Assembly (NCBI GenBank): GCA_963681505.1
Contig: OY811982.1
Location: 4,648,237 to 4,712,236 of the forward strand
Reading direction: 5' to 3'
Origin: Eunapius fragilis
Taxonomy: Eukaryota; Porifera; Demospongiae; Spongillida; Spongillidae
Length of the DNA: 64,000 bases
Part shown: positions 42,621-53,000 of the stretch, one piece after another
Numbering within the stretch: position 1 is the first letter of the stretch
Layout: each line of letters begins with the position of its first letter
The notes under the pieces: model-generated
Seen by the model: the letters and a program-made list of their open reading frames with translations, nothing else
Database searches by the model: none
Told to the model about the DNA's origin: nothing
Program-made: the position numbers and the translations under genes

Positions 42621-44602
42621 CACTAAAGGCAAATGGGCTAGATGAGCACTTTAATCAGACTATTCAGACCATATTGGTGAAATACTGCCATTCAAAACCT
42701 AATCACTGGAATCATCATCTAGACTCATGTGTATTTGCGTACAATACTTCTAGGCATAATTTGACCAAATTCACACCTTTTCAACTTATTTTTGGGTGTA
42801 GAGCTCCTCTCCCAATTGACATAGATATATGCCACGAAGGCACGTGTCATTGAACCTGAATATGTAGAGGACTCAGAAGAAAAGGTTTTGATAAGTAATA
42901 TTACTATCCTTGAAGATGCTAAGTTAAATATACTACAAGCCCAACAAAAGCAGAAAGAACACTATGATAAATGCTAATCCTCATAGTTACTCTATTGGCA
43001 CAAAGGTACTTTTAAAAGACTTTAAACCATAAGGGAGGAAAGCTGCTGCTTAGATGGAAGGACCATATACAATTGTTAAGCTTCTTGGTCATGGTACCTA
43101 CTTGCTGTCTGATGTCAATTCAAACACTGTGTGAGCAAATTGCGAGCCACATATAACCATTTATTTCAGAATCCAAAACCATAAATTCTGTCAGTCAGCA
43201 ACAAAAAAGACAATCTGTAAAAAAAGTGCAATGTGGTAATGGATCGTCTATAATAAACTCTGGTGCTCCATTAGCTGTGCACCACACAGCTAAAGAGGTC
43301 AAGAAAAGCACAGAGCCATTAGGTGCTTCTTCAAAGCCTTTGCATCATTGTGGAAAATCCATGTTGAAAGAAAGTAAAAAGCAGTGTGAACAAGTTCATA
43401 TGCTGTCACAGATCACAGCTGAATATAGTACACAGTCATTGTCAGATAACGTGACAGCTGAAAAGCGTAAAGGAAATTAGTCAATGCATTCTACAACTAA
43501 TAAGATACAGCCAGTCATTTTGCACAGCTGAACAAACGATATGTGACACTAAACAGGAGTTGGTACAGCACTGCACAGCTGGGGAGCAAGTGTACAGAGA
43601 GGCAAGGATTGAAAGAGAATCAAAGCACAACTCATGTTCTCCATCTTCTACATCTACATCAATCACAATGAATTCTGAGGTGAGTTTTTATTAATGTACA
43701 TGAGACTTATATAGGGCCAATTACATAACATTAATGGTTTTTGAAATTTTTGGCAGAAGGAATTGCTAGTGTGCACGAATTGACATATAATAGTGTGACA
43801 GTGTAACATTATGAATGCATTGATATGATATTGCGGAAACAATGAAAGTGCATACTGGATAAAAAGCCTTGGTTTATCTCACAATGACGAGTTGGACCTT
43901 CTTGGTAATGAATGGCTGTCAGATACACATATCATTGCTGCAAGAACAGTATCCTGATCAAAATAGCCTATGTAATCCAATTCTGCTATCAGCATGCCAC
44001 AGGTGGAAATCAAATGGACTTAATAACTTCATACAAATCATAAAAGTTTCCAAACTGCATTGGGTGTGTGTTTCAAACAATAACTGGTCTCCTCACACAG
44101 TAGATATATTTGACTCCATTCGGGGGTTTTCTATAAACTCTTCATCTTTGACAAATCAGATTGCTACAATTCTGAAAACTCCCACAAGCAGCTTTAACAT
44201 GAACTTTATTTATGTTCAAACTCAGATGGGACAAATGATTGCGGCATCTTTGCTATAGCATTTGCAGTAGCCTTGTGCTCAGGAAGAGATCCTCATATGG
44301 AAACATATGAACAGAAAAAAATGAGAAATCATCTCCACCAGTGCTTAAGTGCAGGAAAATTAGATAATTTCCCTCCATTACCAAGTAGGCAACGCCGAGG
44401 AACGCAAAATCGTATTTCCATACAAAAAGCAATGAAAATTTATTGCACCTGCAGACAGCCATTGGACATTACAAAGGCACAATCCAGTGGAAACCTTGTG
44501 CAGTGCAGTCAATGCAAAGAGTGGTACCATATGAGTTGTGAAAGTATCACAGAGAAGCAAATGAAATCAACTTGGACATGTAAATGCTGCAAAGAGCTTT
44601 GA
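42620..44602 (+). pseudogene. Decayed Ginger-like integrase C-terminus followed by Ulp1-like protease and PHD finger
   Basis: 42625-42830 reads ANGLDEHFNQTIQTI, WNHHLDSCVFAYNTS, then FTPFQLIFGCRAPLP, the end of an integrase core. A second part has ILQAQQKQKEHYDK, then GPYTIVKLLGHGTYLLSDV (GPY/F module) at about 43065-43120, with stops. From 43890 a C48/Ulp1-type protease reads EWLSDTHIIAA, LHWVCVSNN (catalytic His region), VDIFDSI (Asp) and, after a frameshift, TNDCGIFAIAFA (Cys). The last frame 44273-44602 ends with a PHD finger: YCTCRQP ... LVQCSQCKEWYHMSC ... WTCKCC. The order suggests one multidomain transposase related to the intact copy at the window start. Accessory protease and PHD domains are, to my knowledge, reported in Ginger elements. 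Confidence 0.65.
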
Positions 44603-44854
44603 TTTATATATACCACACATGTTTACATATCATTCTCCTGTGTATATAAGTATGTAACATGTGACATGTGATTTTAAATCAAGATACAATCTGTAGCTAG
44701 ACCAAAAACATGTTTTTCAGAGCGCGGCATCTGAAGGAGGTCAATTAGGCAAAGTTTTCTTCCATGCCGCCAAACTTAGAGGAACCTACATTATACATGT
44801 CTTGTAAAAATAGCTTATTTAATAGGGCCTTTAATTTTAGTTATACAACCACAT

Positions 44855-45025
44855 TGGGGAGGGGGACTAAATTTTTCAAGGGGGACCATATATTTCAACT
44901 AAAAAAGGGGGGACCAAATTTTTCAAAGGGGGACCGATTTTTTCTGAAAATAATGGTCTCCCCGCGGTGATCATTTTTTTTCTGAAATATTTGGTCTGGG
45001 GGGACTTTATTTGAGGGACCAATTG
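44855..45025. repeat. GGGGGACCAAATTTTTCA short tandem and inverted repeats
   Basis: Three direct copies of GGGGGACC(A/G)(A/T)A(T)TTTTTC at 44870-44945 are followed by inverted relatives (GGTCTCCCCGCGG, TTTGGTCTGGGGGGAC). The block resembles the end of an unidentified mobile element. Confidence 0.6.
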
Positions 45026-45055
45026 TTATGTGATAATTCAGTCACAGTCAACATT

Positions 45056-45481
45056 CTAATGTGTACATTGGTAAATTATGAATATATTGGCAATAATACA
45101 GCATACATTTTGAGGTAATTCCATCTCAGAGAACTGTAATCTCTTGACACTGGCAAGGCTAGGAGCTTTAACACCAAGCACTTTCAAAATGAACAATACA
45201 ATAGCTAGATTCCTTAAACCCTCATTAAAAAATAGGTAAAAAAAGATGAAGAAGGAAACATACGCACCACAGGATGGGGCTATTGACCAAGAAGAATAGA
45301 AGAGCACGCAGCTTTGATGGGAATGGATGATAACTAGACCATTTGAGATCCTCAAAAAGTTCTCCATGTCTTCCTCCTCGTCAATATTCTCTGCCTCACT
45401 TTTTCTATCACTTTCGCTGTCATCATCTGCTGGGCCAACATGATCGTCTTCCACAAAGACATGTTGAGCATCAGCATTCAT
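45056..45481 (-). other. Acidic minus-strand open frame, status uncertain
   Basis: The first 45 codons are Asp/Glu/Ser-rich (VEDDHVGPADDDSES, NIDEEEDMENFLRI) and then lose protein character. It overlaps, on the opposite strand, the sequence leading into the RING-finger fragment, which also reads plausibly (LPIFSSESYPPL). Only one can be coding; I favour the plus strand. Confidence 0.25.
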
Positions 45482-46680
45482 TTCCTAATGGACCTTTTGA
45501 TGATGACCAGCTTCCAATCTTCTCAAGTGAGTCATACCCACCACTGACAAGCCAAAACAGTGTCAGTGGGTTGAAGTGTGTGGTGTGTTCAAACAGTCTG
45601 ACACAGCCCTAGATCTACCATGTCGTACGCTGGCCCATACCAGATGTGGTGTGGAGTGGGAAACAGCATCGTCCCCAGTGTGTTCTTGCTGCTCAGAGTA
45701 CAGCTCTTTGATAACCACAGAAATGAGACCAGCATTAAGCAATCTTGCTGAAGGATGGCAATGTGAAGGCTGGTTGCTATAAAACGGTATGAGTGCACAC
45801 CATCTCTTACTGGTAGGGAGGAAAGAGAAGGCCAGCACTGCTGAAATACATAAACAGGATTGGCAGAACCCAGACGATGTGTCCTATATAAATTCTCCGT
45901 ATATATAATGCCCAAGGCCCCCCCTAATTCCCCCCCTCCCCTTAGTCCTACCCCTATGACTAAAACTACATACCTTGTAGCCAATGACATCCATGTATGT
46001 AACAAACACCTGGCACCCGACCTCAGCTGCTTATTCTAGGACAGTGAAGACAAGGTGTCCAGAGATTCAGACAGCAAGGAGCATTGTCAGTGGAGGGGAA
46101 CTATCTGCCCTGATGGAGAAGGAGGAGCTTACTCTGAGTGAAGAAGTCTCTATTGCAAAGGCAGGCATCACGAACATTGTAATTGACTCAGCTCAAGCAT
46201 TGGCTATAAAAGCCGGCCTAGCTATTCCCTGGAACAGAATGAGATAAAGAATTACATAAAAATATCAAAAATATTACTTGTCCAGGTGGCTCAAAGCATC
46301 TTGAGTTTCACTAGCTGGGGAGGAGAGGATGTGCCACATCTGCAGATTAATTGTGAGCAACAACCTGAAAGGAGATATGGCTCTGGTTTCATTTCCTCAC
46401 ACTTCTGGTGGTGGAGAGCTTAGGGGAGCTCCATTGGTTTATATTCCTGATCTTGTTAAAAGGTTGTTGACCTCTTGAAAGAGAATGACTGGTTACGAGG
46501 TCAAGGCATAAACCTTATACAATAATTTGCAGGACAGGACAGTTAACCTGGCATTATGCGGTCATTCCTACTAGTGAGGTATAGTTAAAAACTGGAGGGG
46601 ACAAAGGAGGCGGCTCATTCAAGATGAACTTCAGATAGCAGCACCTAGCTCTGTCCACAACACATGTGTTGGTTTTGGCA
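45480..46680 (+). pseudogene. Second RING-finger transposon fragment with GGDKGGGSFK-type segment
   Basis: 45480-45760 reads FPNGPFDDDQLPIFSS, then a RING (LKCVVCSNSLTQP, frameshift, LDLPCRTLAHTRC ... VCSCC) aligned in layout with the fragment at 35.5 kb. 46060-46245 has LTLSEEVSIAKAG and LAIKAGLAIPWNRMR. After a possible intron come RWLKAS, VSNNLKGDMALVSF, RGAPLVYIPDLVKRLL and finally QLTWHYAVIPTSEV, a stop, LKTGGDKGGGSFKM. The last motif block recurs in a transposase family I have seen in cnidarian and sponge proteins. Multiple stops make it non-functional. Confidence 0.45.
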
Positions 46681-46713
46681 GGGGGTGGGGGGGGGGGGGG
46701 GGGGGGGGGGGGG
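46681..46713. repeat. G homopolymer
   Basis: About 32 G interrupted by a single T, directly after the GGDKGGGSFK-type coding remnant. Confidence 0.95.
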
Positions 46714-47054
46714 TGAGTCCATTCACTCCAAGTTTATACGACTTGGCTTAGGATACACAAAAGTTATTGACAAAGTACAGCATCGGCTGTGTATTGTCAA
46801 GGAACACTTGATCACTGAGCCCCACAAGCTGTAGCTGCCATTCCCCACCACACAAGTAAAAAAGGTAATTTAGTCCTCACTTAGTCTTGTACCCAGACCA
46901 ACACTCACAGCTGCTGGTGGATTACATCACCGCTACACGAGAAGTGGTCTGGTGCAAGAATTGAGTGAGCTGACGAAATATTTGATTAGGTCTGAGGATG
47001 AGTAACGAGTGTGTTCTTCACAGCCAAACACACCTTGGATAAAGGAGCAGTTAA

Positions 47055-47285
47055 AGGAACAAAGGACCTTTATTGTATAAATAAAAATTGTGTGTAAAGG
47101 AGCAAAGGACCTTTATGGTATAAATAGAAATTGCGTGAAAGGAGCAAGGACCTTTGTGTTATTAATAGAAATTGTGTGTAAAGGAGCAAAGGACCTTGAT
47201 GGTACAAGTAGAAATTGTGTTTAAAGGAGCAAAGGACCTTTGTGGTATAAATAGAAATTGTAGTAAAGGAGCAAAGGACCTTATT
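47055..47285. repeat. Left subterminal array of the hAT element, about six 42-bp units
   Basis: Units of GGAGCAAAGGACCTTTATGG and TATAAATAGAAATTGTGTGT, with AAGGACC at about 47062, 47105, 47146, 47188, 47232 and 47274. The core AAAGGACCTTT is palindromic around its centre. Subterminal arrays in hAT elements bind transposase; that role here is inference. Confidence 0.85.
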
Positions 47286-47548
47286 TAAATTCAACTGAGG
47301 ATCAAATGGCTTATGAGCACATTTGCAGCAAATAAGTCATCATAGGACCCATATATCCATTGTCTGACTGAGTACAAAATGCTCGTGCAAAAAAAAATTC
47401 TAGTCTAGTTCTGAATCACTGCCATGCTGCTATAGTCATTATTGCAGATACACTCCATTCTTGGATCCCTCATATAACGTGAAATGAACTTGTCTTACAT
47501 CCTGGGCATTGATAGATTGGGACTAGCATAAGAATTTTATCCAAAACT

Positions 47549-48890
47549 TCATGCAGTCATGCAGAAAAAGCACCATTTCAGCAAACACTGCATCAATAGA
47601 GCCCTCTTTCGTGTAATTAGATCACCAGCAGCTGAAAAATCTTTTTCCAAAACAGCTATTGAGGGTGGAACACCAAACACAGCCCAGGCAACCACACTAA
47701 GGTAAGAAAACTGAACAGCTCCAACTTTATTCCACCAAGGTAAGATATTCTCTGGCTTTAACAAATTAATGTGGTCTGCCTCAGTAAATACAAGTAACTT
47801 CCTGTAGTGTTCCACTTCTTCACATGCAAGGTCAGAAGCAGAAGGGGAAGGTGAGTTGATGTTCATATTCTTGTGCTGTATAGCATCAAACAGGCCCATT
47901 ACATCAATATGATCACCACTTAGATCTGTGCAAAGAATTCTATCTGCATTCTTTGTACACTGACGCGTTGTAGAACTCCCAAGTTTATCTGTAGAAATAT
48001 TATTATGGGTAGTTTCCACCAGGCTAGCCACTTGAGCAAAAATAAAGATCCACACCCATTCACGCAAACATGTGGCCAGTGCTGCTGCATTGTCTATTGC
48101 TGGATTAAAAGATGGATCCAATTGAACAACTTTATCCAGATACTGCAATTCCCTGCATGCTGTTTGGCACCAATGCAAGCAACACTATACACTTGAAGTA
48201 GTGAGGCTTCAATAATCACTTATCCAATCCATCTGCCAACAGTATATTTGTTATTTTGCCAGTCTCAGTCAGCTCAATATCTCTGCATTGAACAAGAGGT
48301 GGTTTGGGTCCCATTTGCGTCTGATAGCGTTTTTGAATAGCTGGATCAAGCATCACAAGAGGACAATGGTCTTGCAGGCATATTAAAAAGCCACAAACCT
48401 AAGTATTTATCAGATGATATTTTGGAGGTCCATAAGTCAACATTCAAGCTGGCAAGTGGTATTGGAGCCTTCTTGATATCACTTGCTAGGTCTTTCATGA
48501 CTGCATTCTTGGTTGCATTATAAATCTCCACAATTACATGCTTAACTTGCTTATTATTTAGGCCATTTATAAACTTGGGCAGCGCGCACAACTTGTAGTG
48601 ATGTCTAATGTGATCATTTTCAAAATAGCTGAAAGGCATAAACTTAGCAACAATTAAATCAACCACAGAGGTAAGCTTCATAAATCTTTCAGGATTGTCA
48701 TTAAACAGTTTTGATTCAGGGCTAGCTTGTGTTTTGATTTCTGATTCGACCTTCCATTTGGTCTTCTTTACAGTCAGAGCAGATGATGTCGTGTCATGAA
48801 ATGATTTTATCTCGTCAATCGCTGCAGATGTTGACGAAGGTAAAATTTTAATACTACACCTTTTCCCATCATTTTGCCTCGGCAGGTTGA
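47549..48890 (-). pseudogene. hAT transposase, broken into three readable pieces
   Basis: 48890-48660 reads a linker (EIKSFHDTTSSAL, KKTKWKVESE). 48681-48346 includes MPFSYFENDHIR and ASLNVDLWTSKIS, the first catalytic Asp region of hAT (D.WTS). 48178-47549 carries the C-terminal dimerisation domain: PENILPWWNKV, VWAVFGVPPSIAVLEKDFSAAG, ITRKRALL. The stretch between 48340 and 48190 that should hold the second catalytic Asp is out of frame. The BED-type zinc finger is not visible. Probably inactive, though still mobilisable through its intact ends. Confidence 0.72.
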
Positions 48891-49164
48891 ATTAGCTAAT
48901 CAAACCCATTGCTGAACAGGATGACCAAACTTATCCTTTTCAGTTAAATTTTGTAAGTGGCGTTGGTTTCTTCCTTGGAACTCTACATTTCTCCCCACCG
49001 CACAGGTAATGCATACTGTTTAATTGCATCCTCCACTGGATTGCACGCAGGGACAGTGAGGATATCATCGCTACCATTGCTGATCAGTTCATCCGCCATC
49101 CTTGCTCAGAACAAGAGAAAAAGTTGCATGTGGAATAGCAGTCAGAGATTGTATAGTGCATGAA

Positions 49165-49390
49165 CAATGAGCAAAAGATCTTTGCTCTAAATATTCACTT
49201 TGTAAGTAAAGGAACAAAGGACCTTTGCTCTAAATAATCGTTTTGTAAGTAAAGGACCTCTGCTCTAAATCATCGTTTTGTAAGTAAAGGAGCAAAGGAC
49301 CTTTGCTCTAAATATTCACTTTGTAAGTAAAGGAGCAAAGGACGTTTGCTCTAAGTATTCACTTTGTAAGTAAAGGAGTAAAGGACCATT
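49165..49390. repeat. Right subterminal array of the hAT element, about six 43-bp units
   Basis: Units of GGAGCAAAGGACCTTTGCTC and TAAATATTCACTTTGTAAGT, sharing the AAAGGACCTTT core with the left array but with a different AT-rich half. The orientation of the AAGGAGC arm is direct with respect to the left array. Confidence 0.85.
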
Positions 49391-49469
49391 GTGGTATGAC
49401 TCCTTTATAAAGGAATCCTTAAACTCCCTTTGAAATCTCCTTTCCTTTATCCAGAGTGCGCAGCCAAAT

Positions 49470-50061
49470 CTTAACGATCTGTATCAGATATGTATATATT
49501 TACAGTCTGTACCATAAACGTATATCATCCTGTTTCAGGGTTGACGAATAGTGTCATTCTCATTCAGAAGTTTTAATTTATTGCTATATGTAAGGAACTG
49601 AGTAACCAACTGGGATCAGGTATGTATTATATCTGTATCGATCTGAATGGCTGCGTCTGAATGGTGTTTCTGTTCACCTACTTGTGTGTAGTTTACGATG
49701 CGGCATACCAACCGTCTTGAGAATTTGTCTGTTTTCATCCTAAAGTTACCCGACGATATCAATTGGCTGCGCGTTACTAGTATTAAGGATTGCGATATGA
49801 AGAGTGCGCATGGTATAGTGCCTACTACCACGATACACCAGTTAAATGTGAGGGATCAACAGGTATTTGATGGTAAAATGAACAAGATACAGCTCTCTCA
49901 AAAAAACGCCATTTTAATGAGGCCATGGCCGCAATGGGGGTTTACGGTATTGTCTAATTATGGATCCTTTTGTCCGGCTGTGGCCCTTGCCCAAATAATT
50001 GATTTCATAGCCAGTTATCGGATTTAATCATTCATTGGCCGCCAACCTTATCCAATACAAG
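49470..50061. other. 5' flank of the ankyrin gene; no separate gene accepted
   Basis: An ATG-initiated plus frame 49698-50027 (MRHTNRLENLSVFIL, about 109 codons) is the only sizeable one. It has no recognised motif, and it ends just before the proposed start of the ankyrin gene, so it may be upstream or untranslated sequence. Confidence 0.35.
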
Positions 50062-53000
50062 ATGGCAACCGCACAATTGAAGGAAAAGGTACTACTATTG
50101 CGTAGATCTACGTTGCTCTGAGAATGAACAACCTTAAGTATGATCGTGTTATTTGTATGTATACGTAGATGGCGGAGGAACGTACGTAAGGCAATTGATA
50201 CACCCCTCATCCAGTTACTGCTTACGTGAAATTGGCTTTGAATTCAATGCACGCTATATTGAATTGTGTAAAACCAACCACACATATCAACAGGTTTCTG
50301 CCATGCTATGGTTTATTTACTTTCATAGATCAAACAACTTTTAGATGCTGCAGAGAGAGGTGATTATGATGAAGTGGCGATATTAATCGAAAGTGGAGTA
50401 CCTGTTAATTCGGCCAACAAGGTGAGATGGGTTATACAGGTGTTATTGTTATGAATAGCCAAATCAGAAGTGATTTTTTCAATGCATACAGTGACATATA
50501 TACACCGGGGATCACACGAGGCTCAACCCGGCTGGTGCCAGCACATACACGCATGCGCATATACATTACATTGTCATAGAAGTGGATCTATATATATATG
50601 CCTTTGTTCACGACACTACCCTCTCCTTTGAAAGAGGAGGCCACCGGCCTGACTTGTACTAATACACAGGGGAAAAAAACGTCGAATAATTAAGAAATCT
50701 TTGTGTGATTGAACAGAGAAATGTTCGGCTTGGTTTAGTCCCACTTGTGCAGGTAGTATCTGCATTGTCTGCTGCTCAGTAGCAAAAGCAGGTATGGATG
50801 GTTGTTCAGCATGGGTTGGTCCAGCTTGTGCAGGTAGTACCTTAATCAGCTGCTTTTCTGTGTCATGGTGGACTGCCGGTTCCACACGTTCATCCTCATC
50901 CAGAGCCTAATGCAACTCAGGGGCACTCTAGAGGTCCATGGTTTCCAGGAACAACCCTGCAGCTCTTACTCTTTGACGTGGATGAGGAATCCTCATCCAC
51001 GTCAAAGAGCAAGAGCTGCAGGGTTGTTCCTGGACACCACTGACCCCTCATCCACGTCAAAGAGCAAGAGCTGCAGGGTTGTTCCTGGACACCACTGACC
51101 CCTCATCCACGTCAAAGAGCAAGAGCTGCAGGGTCGTTCCTGGACACCACGGACCTCTAGAGAGCTCCTGAGTTGCATTAGGCTCTGTTTCTTAAGGGTT
51201 TACTTCACTGGACTTAGCATCATCAAAACAAATACTCGTACGGCTAGGTTTTAAACAATCGAAATGCACCACTAGCCTACGTCTCCTTCTGGATCCATTC
51301 CCTCGTTTATCTTGAATACGGTACGCCGCTGTAGACAACCTTTTCACCACCTTGTAAGGTCCTGACCAGGTAGAATGGAGCTTCCTGGATTTTCATTTGG
51401 GAGCAGCAGGGTTATGTAGCCACACCAAATCACCTGAGTCATAAGAATTTCCATGGATTCGTTGTAAGATTCCTTCATCCTTTCTGTGGTAGTTCCGATG
51501 TTACTTCTAGCGACGTCAAATGCCTTCTTAATTTCCTTAGCATCTTCGTGTTGTGGCAAAGATTCCTCAGGTGCAGAACCATATACAATGTCTACTGGAA
51601 CTTTGCATCAGGTATAAAGGCGAAATCCTGTAGAGGGATGAACTGAGGTTATACACCATACACATGTTCTTTAAATGCAGTTCCCATTGCGTGGGGTGGT
51701 CTTGAACAGTTTTCAGTTAGCATGTAAATCAACGTACAATTGAAGCGTTCATCTAGACCATCCAACTGTAGGGGATATGGCGTTGTGCAGGTCTTGTTAA
51801 TCTGCAAGGGGACAACACACCTCTCATAATTTCAGCTTCAAACTGAAGTCCTTGATCGGATGGAGCTGAAGAGGAATAGAAAATCTACAAAAGACTTCAT
51901 CAATTAATCTATTTGTAACCGTTATGATTGGGAGTCACGTAAACCTCCACCCACGTCTTGAAGGTATCTGAAGCCACGAGTATGTACCGATTATTGGTCT
52001 CCCCGGGAGATATAGGTCCCACTATATCCACGCCTACTATTTGCATAGGGTATGCTGCACTAACGCCTTGGAGAGGGGCTCTGTTTTTGTGATGGTGTTT
52101 TTCTGGTGGCACATTTAGAGCATGTACTATACCACTTCTGCACATCTTTAGTGTGTCCCGGCCCATAAAATTGTTCTTTAAGACGACTAAGTGTTTTGGC
52201 TTCCCCCAAATGTCCATCCATTACTTCCTCATGCAGCTGTCTCAATATATTTTGTCGGATTGGTGCTGGAGCTACCACCTGCACATGAGTTTTACCTTTA
52301 TTGTTTTCATAGCGTCTTTACAGTACCATTTTTAAATATCAACTGTTCCCAGTTCCGTACTAAGATGCTCAGTTCTGTACATTTCCCCTCTATCTTTGTG
52401 GACACACCCCTCTTCCACTACTTATGGCCATAAAAACCACTCCAACATTTTCGTCCTCCCAACAGGAACTGACGAAGAGTCTTTTCATCTTGCTGGTACT
52501 CGACAGTGGATACCGTCACACCACTGCTACAGTATTTGTAATCCAGCCGCGGTTCGCCCTCGCCATACTCAATGTCTGAACTAGTCCGTGAAAGGGCATC
52601 AGCATTTCCATGTGAGGATCCTTTTTGGTGAATCACCCCAAAATTGTACTCCTGCAGCTGTTCCAGCCATCTTGCGAGCTGTCCTTCAGGCTCTTTTATG
52701 TTCCATAACCATTGTTACGAAGTACATGTATGGTCCATTCCCAGTTTGAAACGGTGACCTAAAAGTTATGATCTAAAATGTTTGGCAAAACTTATGACTG
52801 CCAAAAATTCCTTTCTCGTGACGCAATACTTCCTCTCCGCCTTACTAAGTACCAGGCTTCCGTAAACATCCATCTTCTCCTTTCCATTGTACTGTTGTGA
52901 CAGCACTGCTCCAATGGCATACTGACAGCCATCTGTGTTGTAGATGAAAGATTTGTTAAAATAGTATGGGTGATGTTATTAAGCTTGACCTAAGCTCGTC

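Larger units (their letters stand above)
47029..49460. mobile_element. hAT transposon, 2.43 kb, with 8-bp target duplication CAGCCAAA
   Basis: The left end CACACCTTGGATAAAGG and the inverted right end CGCACTCTGGATAAAGG match at 14 of 17 positions. CAGCCAAA flanks both ends exactly (47021-47028, 49461-49468). Each end contains an array of about six 42-43-bp repeats with AAGGAGCAAAGGACCTTT cores. A minus-strand hAT transposase lies between. Confidence 0.88.

Noticed and set aside
47055..47285. CRISPR-like or satellite array
   Set aside because: The paired array at the other end of the hAT element and the target duplication explain it as subterminal repeats.
49698..50027. 109-codon ATG-initiated frame upstream of the ankyrin gene
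   Set aside because: No motif or splice support. It is kept only as flank; transcription data would be needed.
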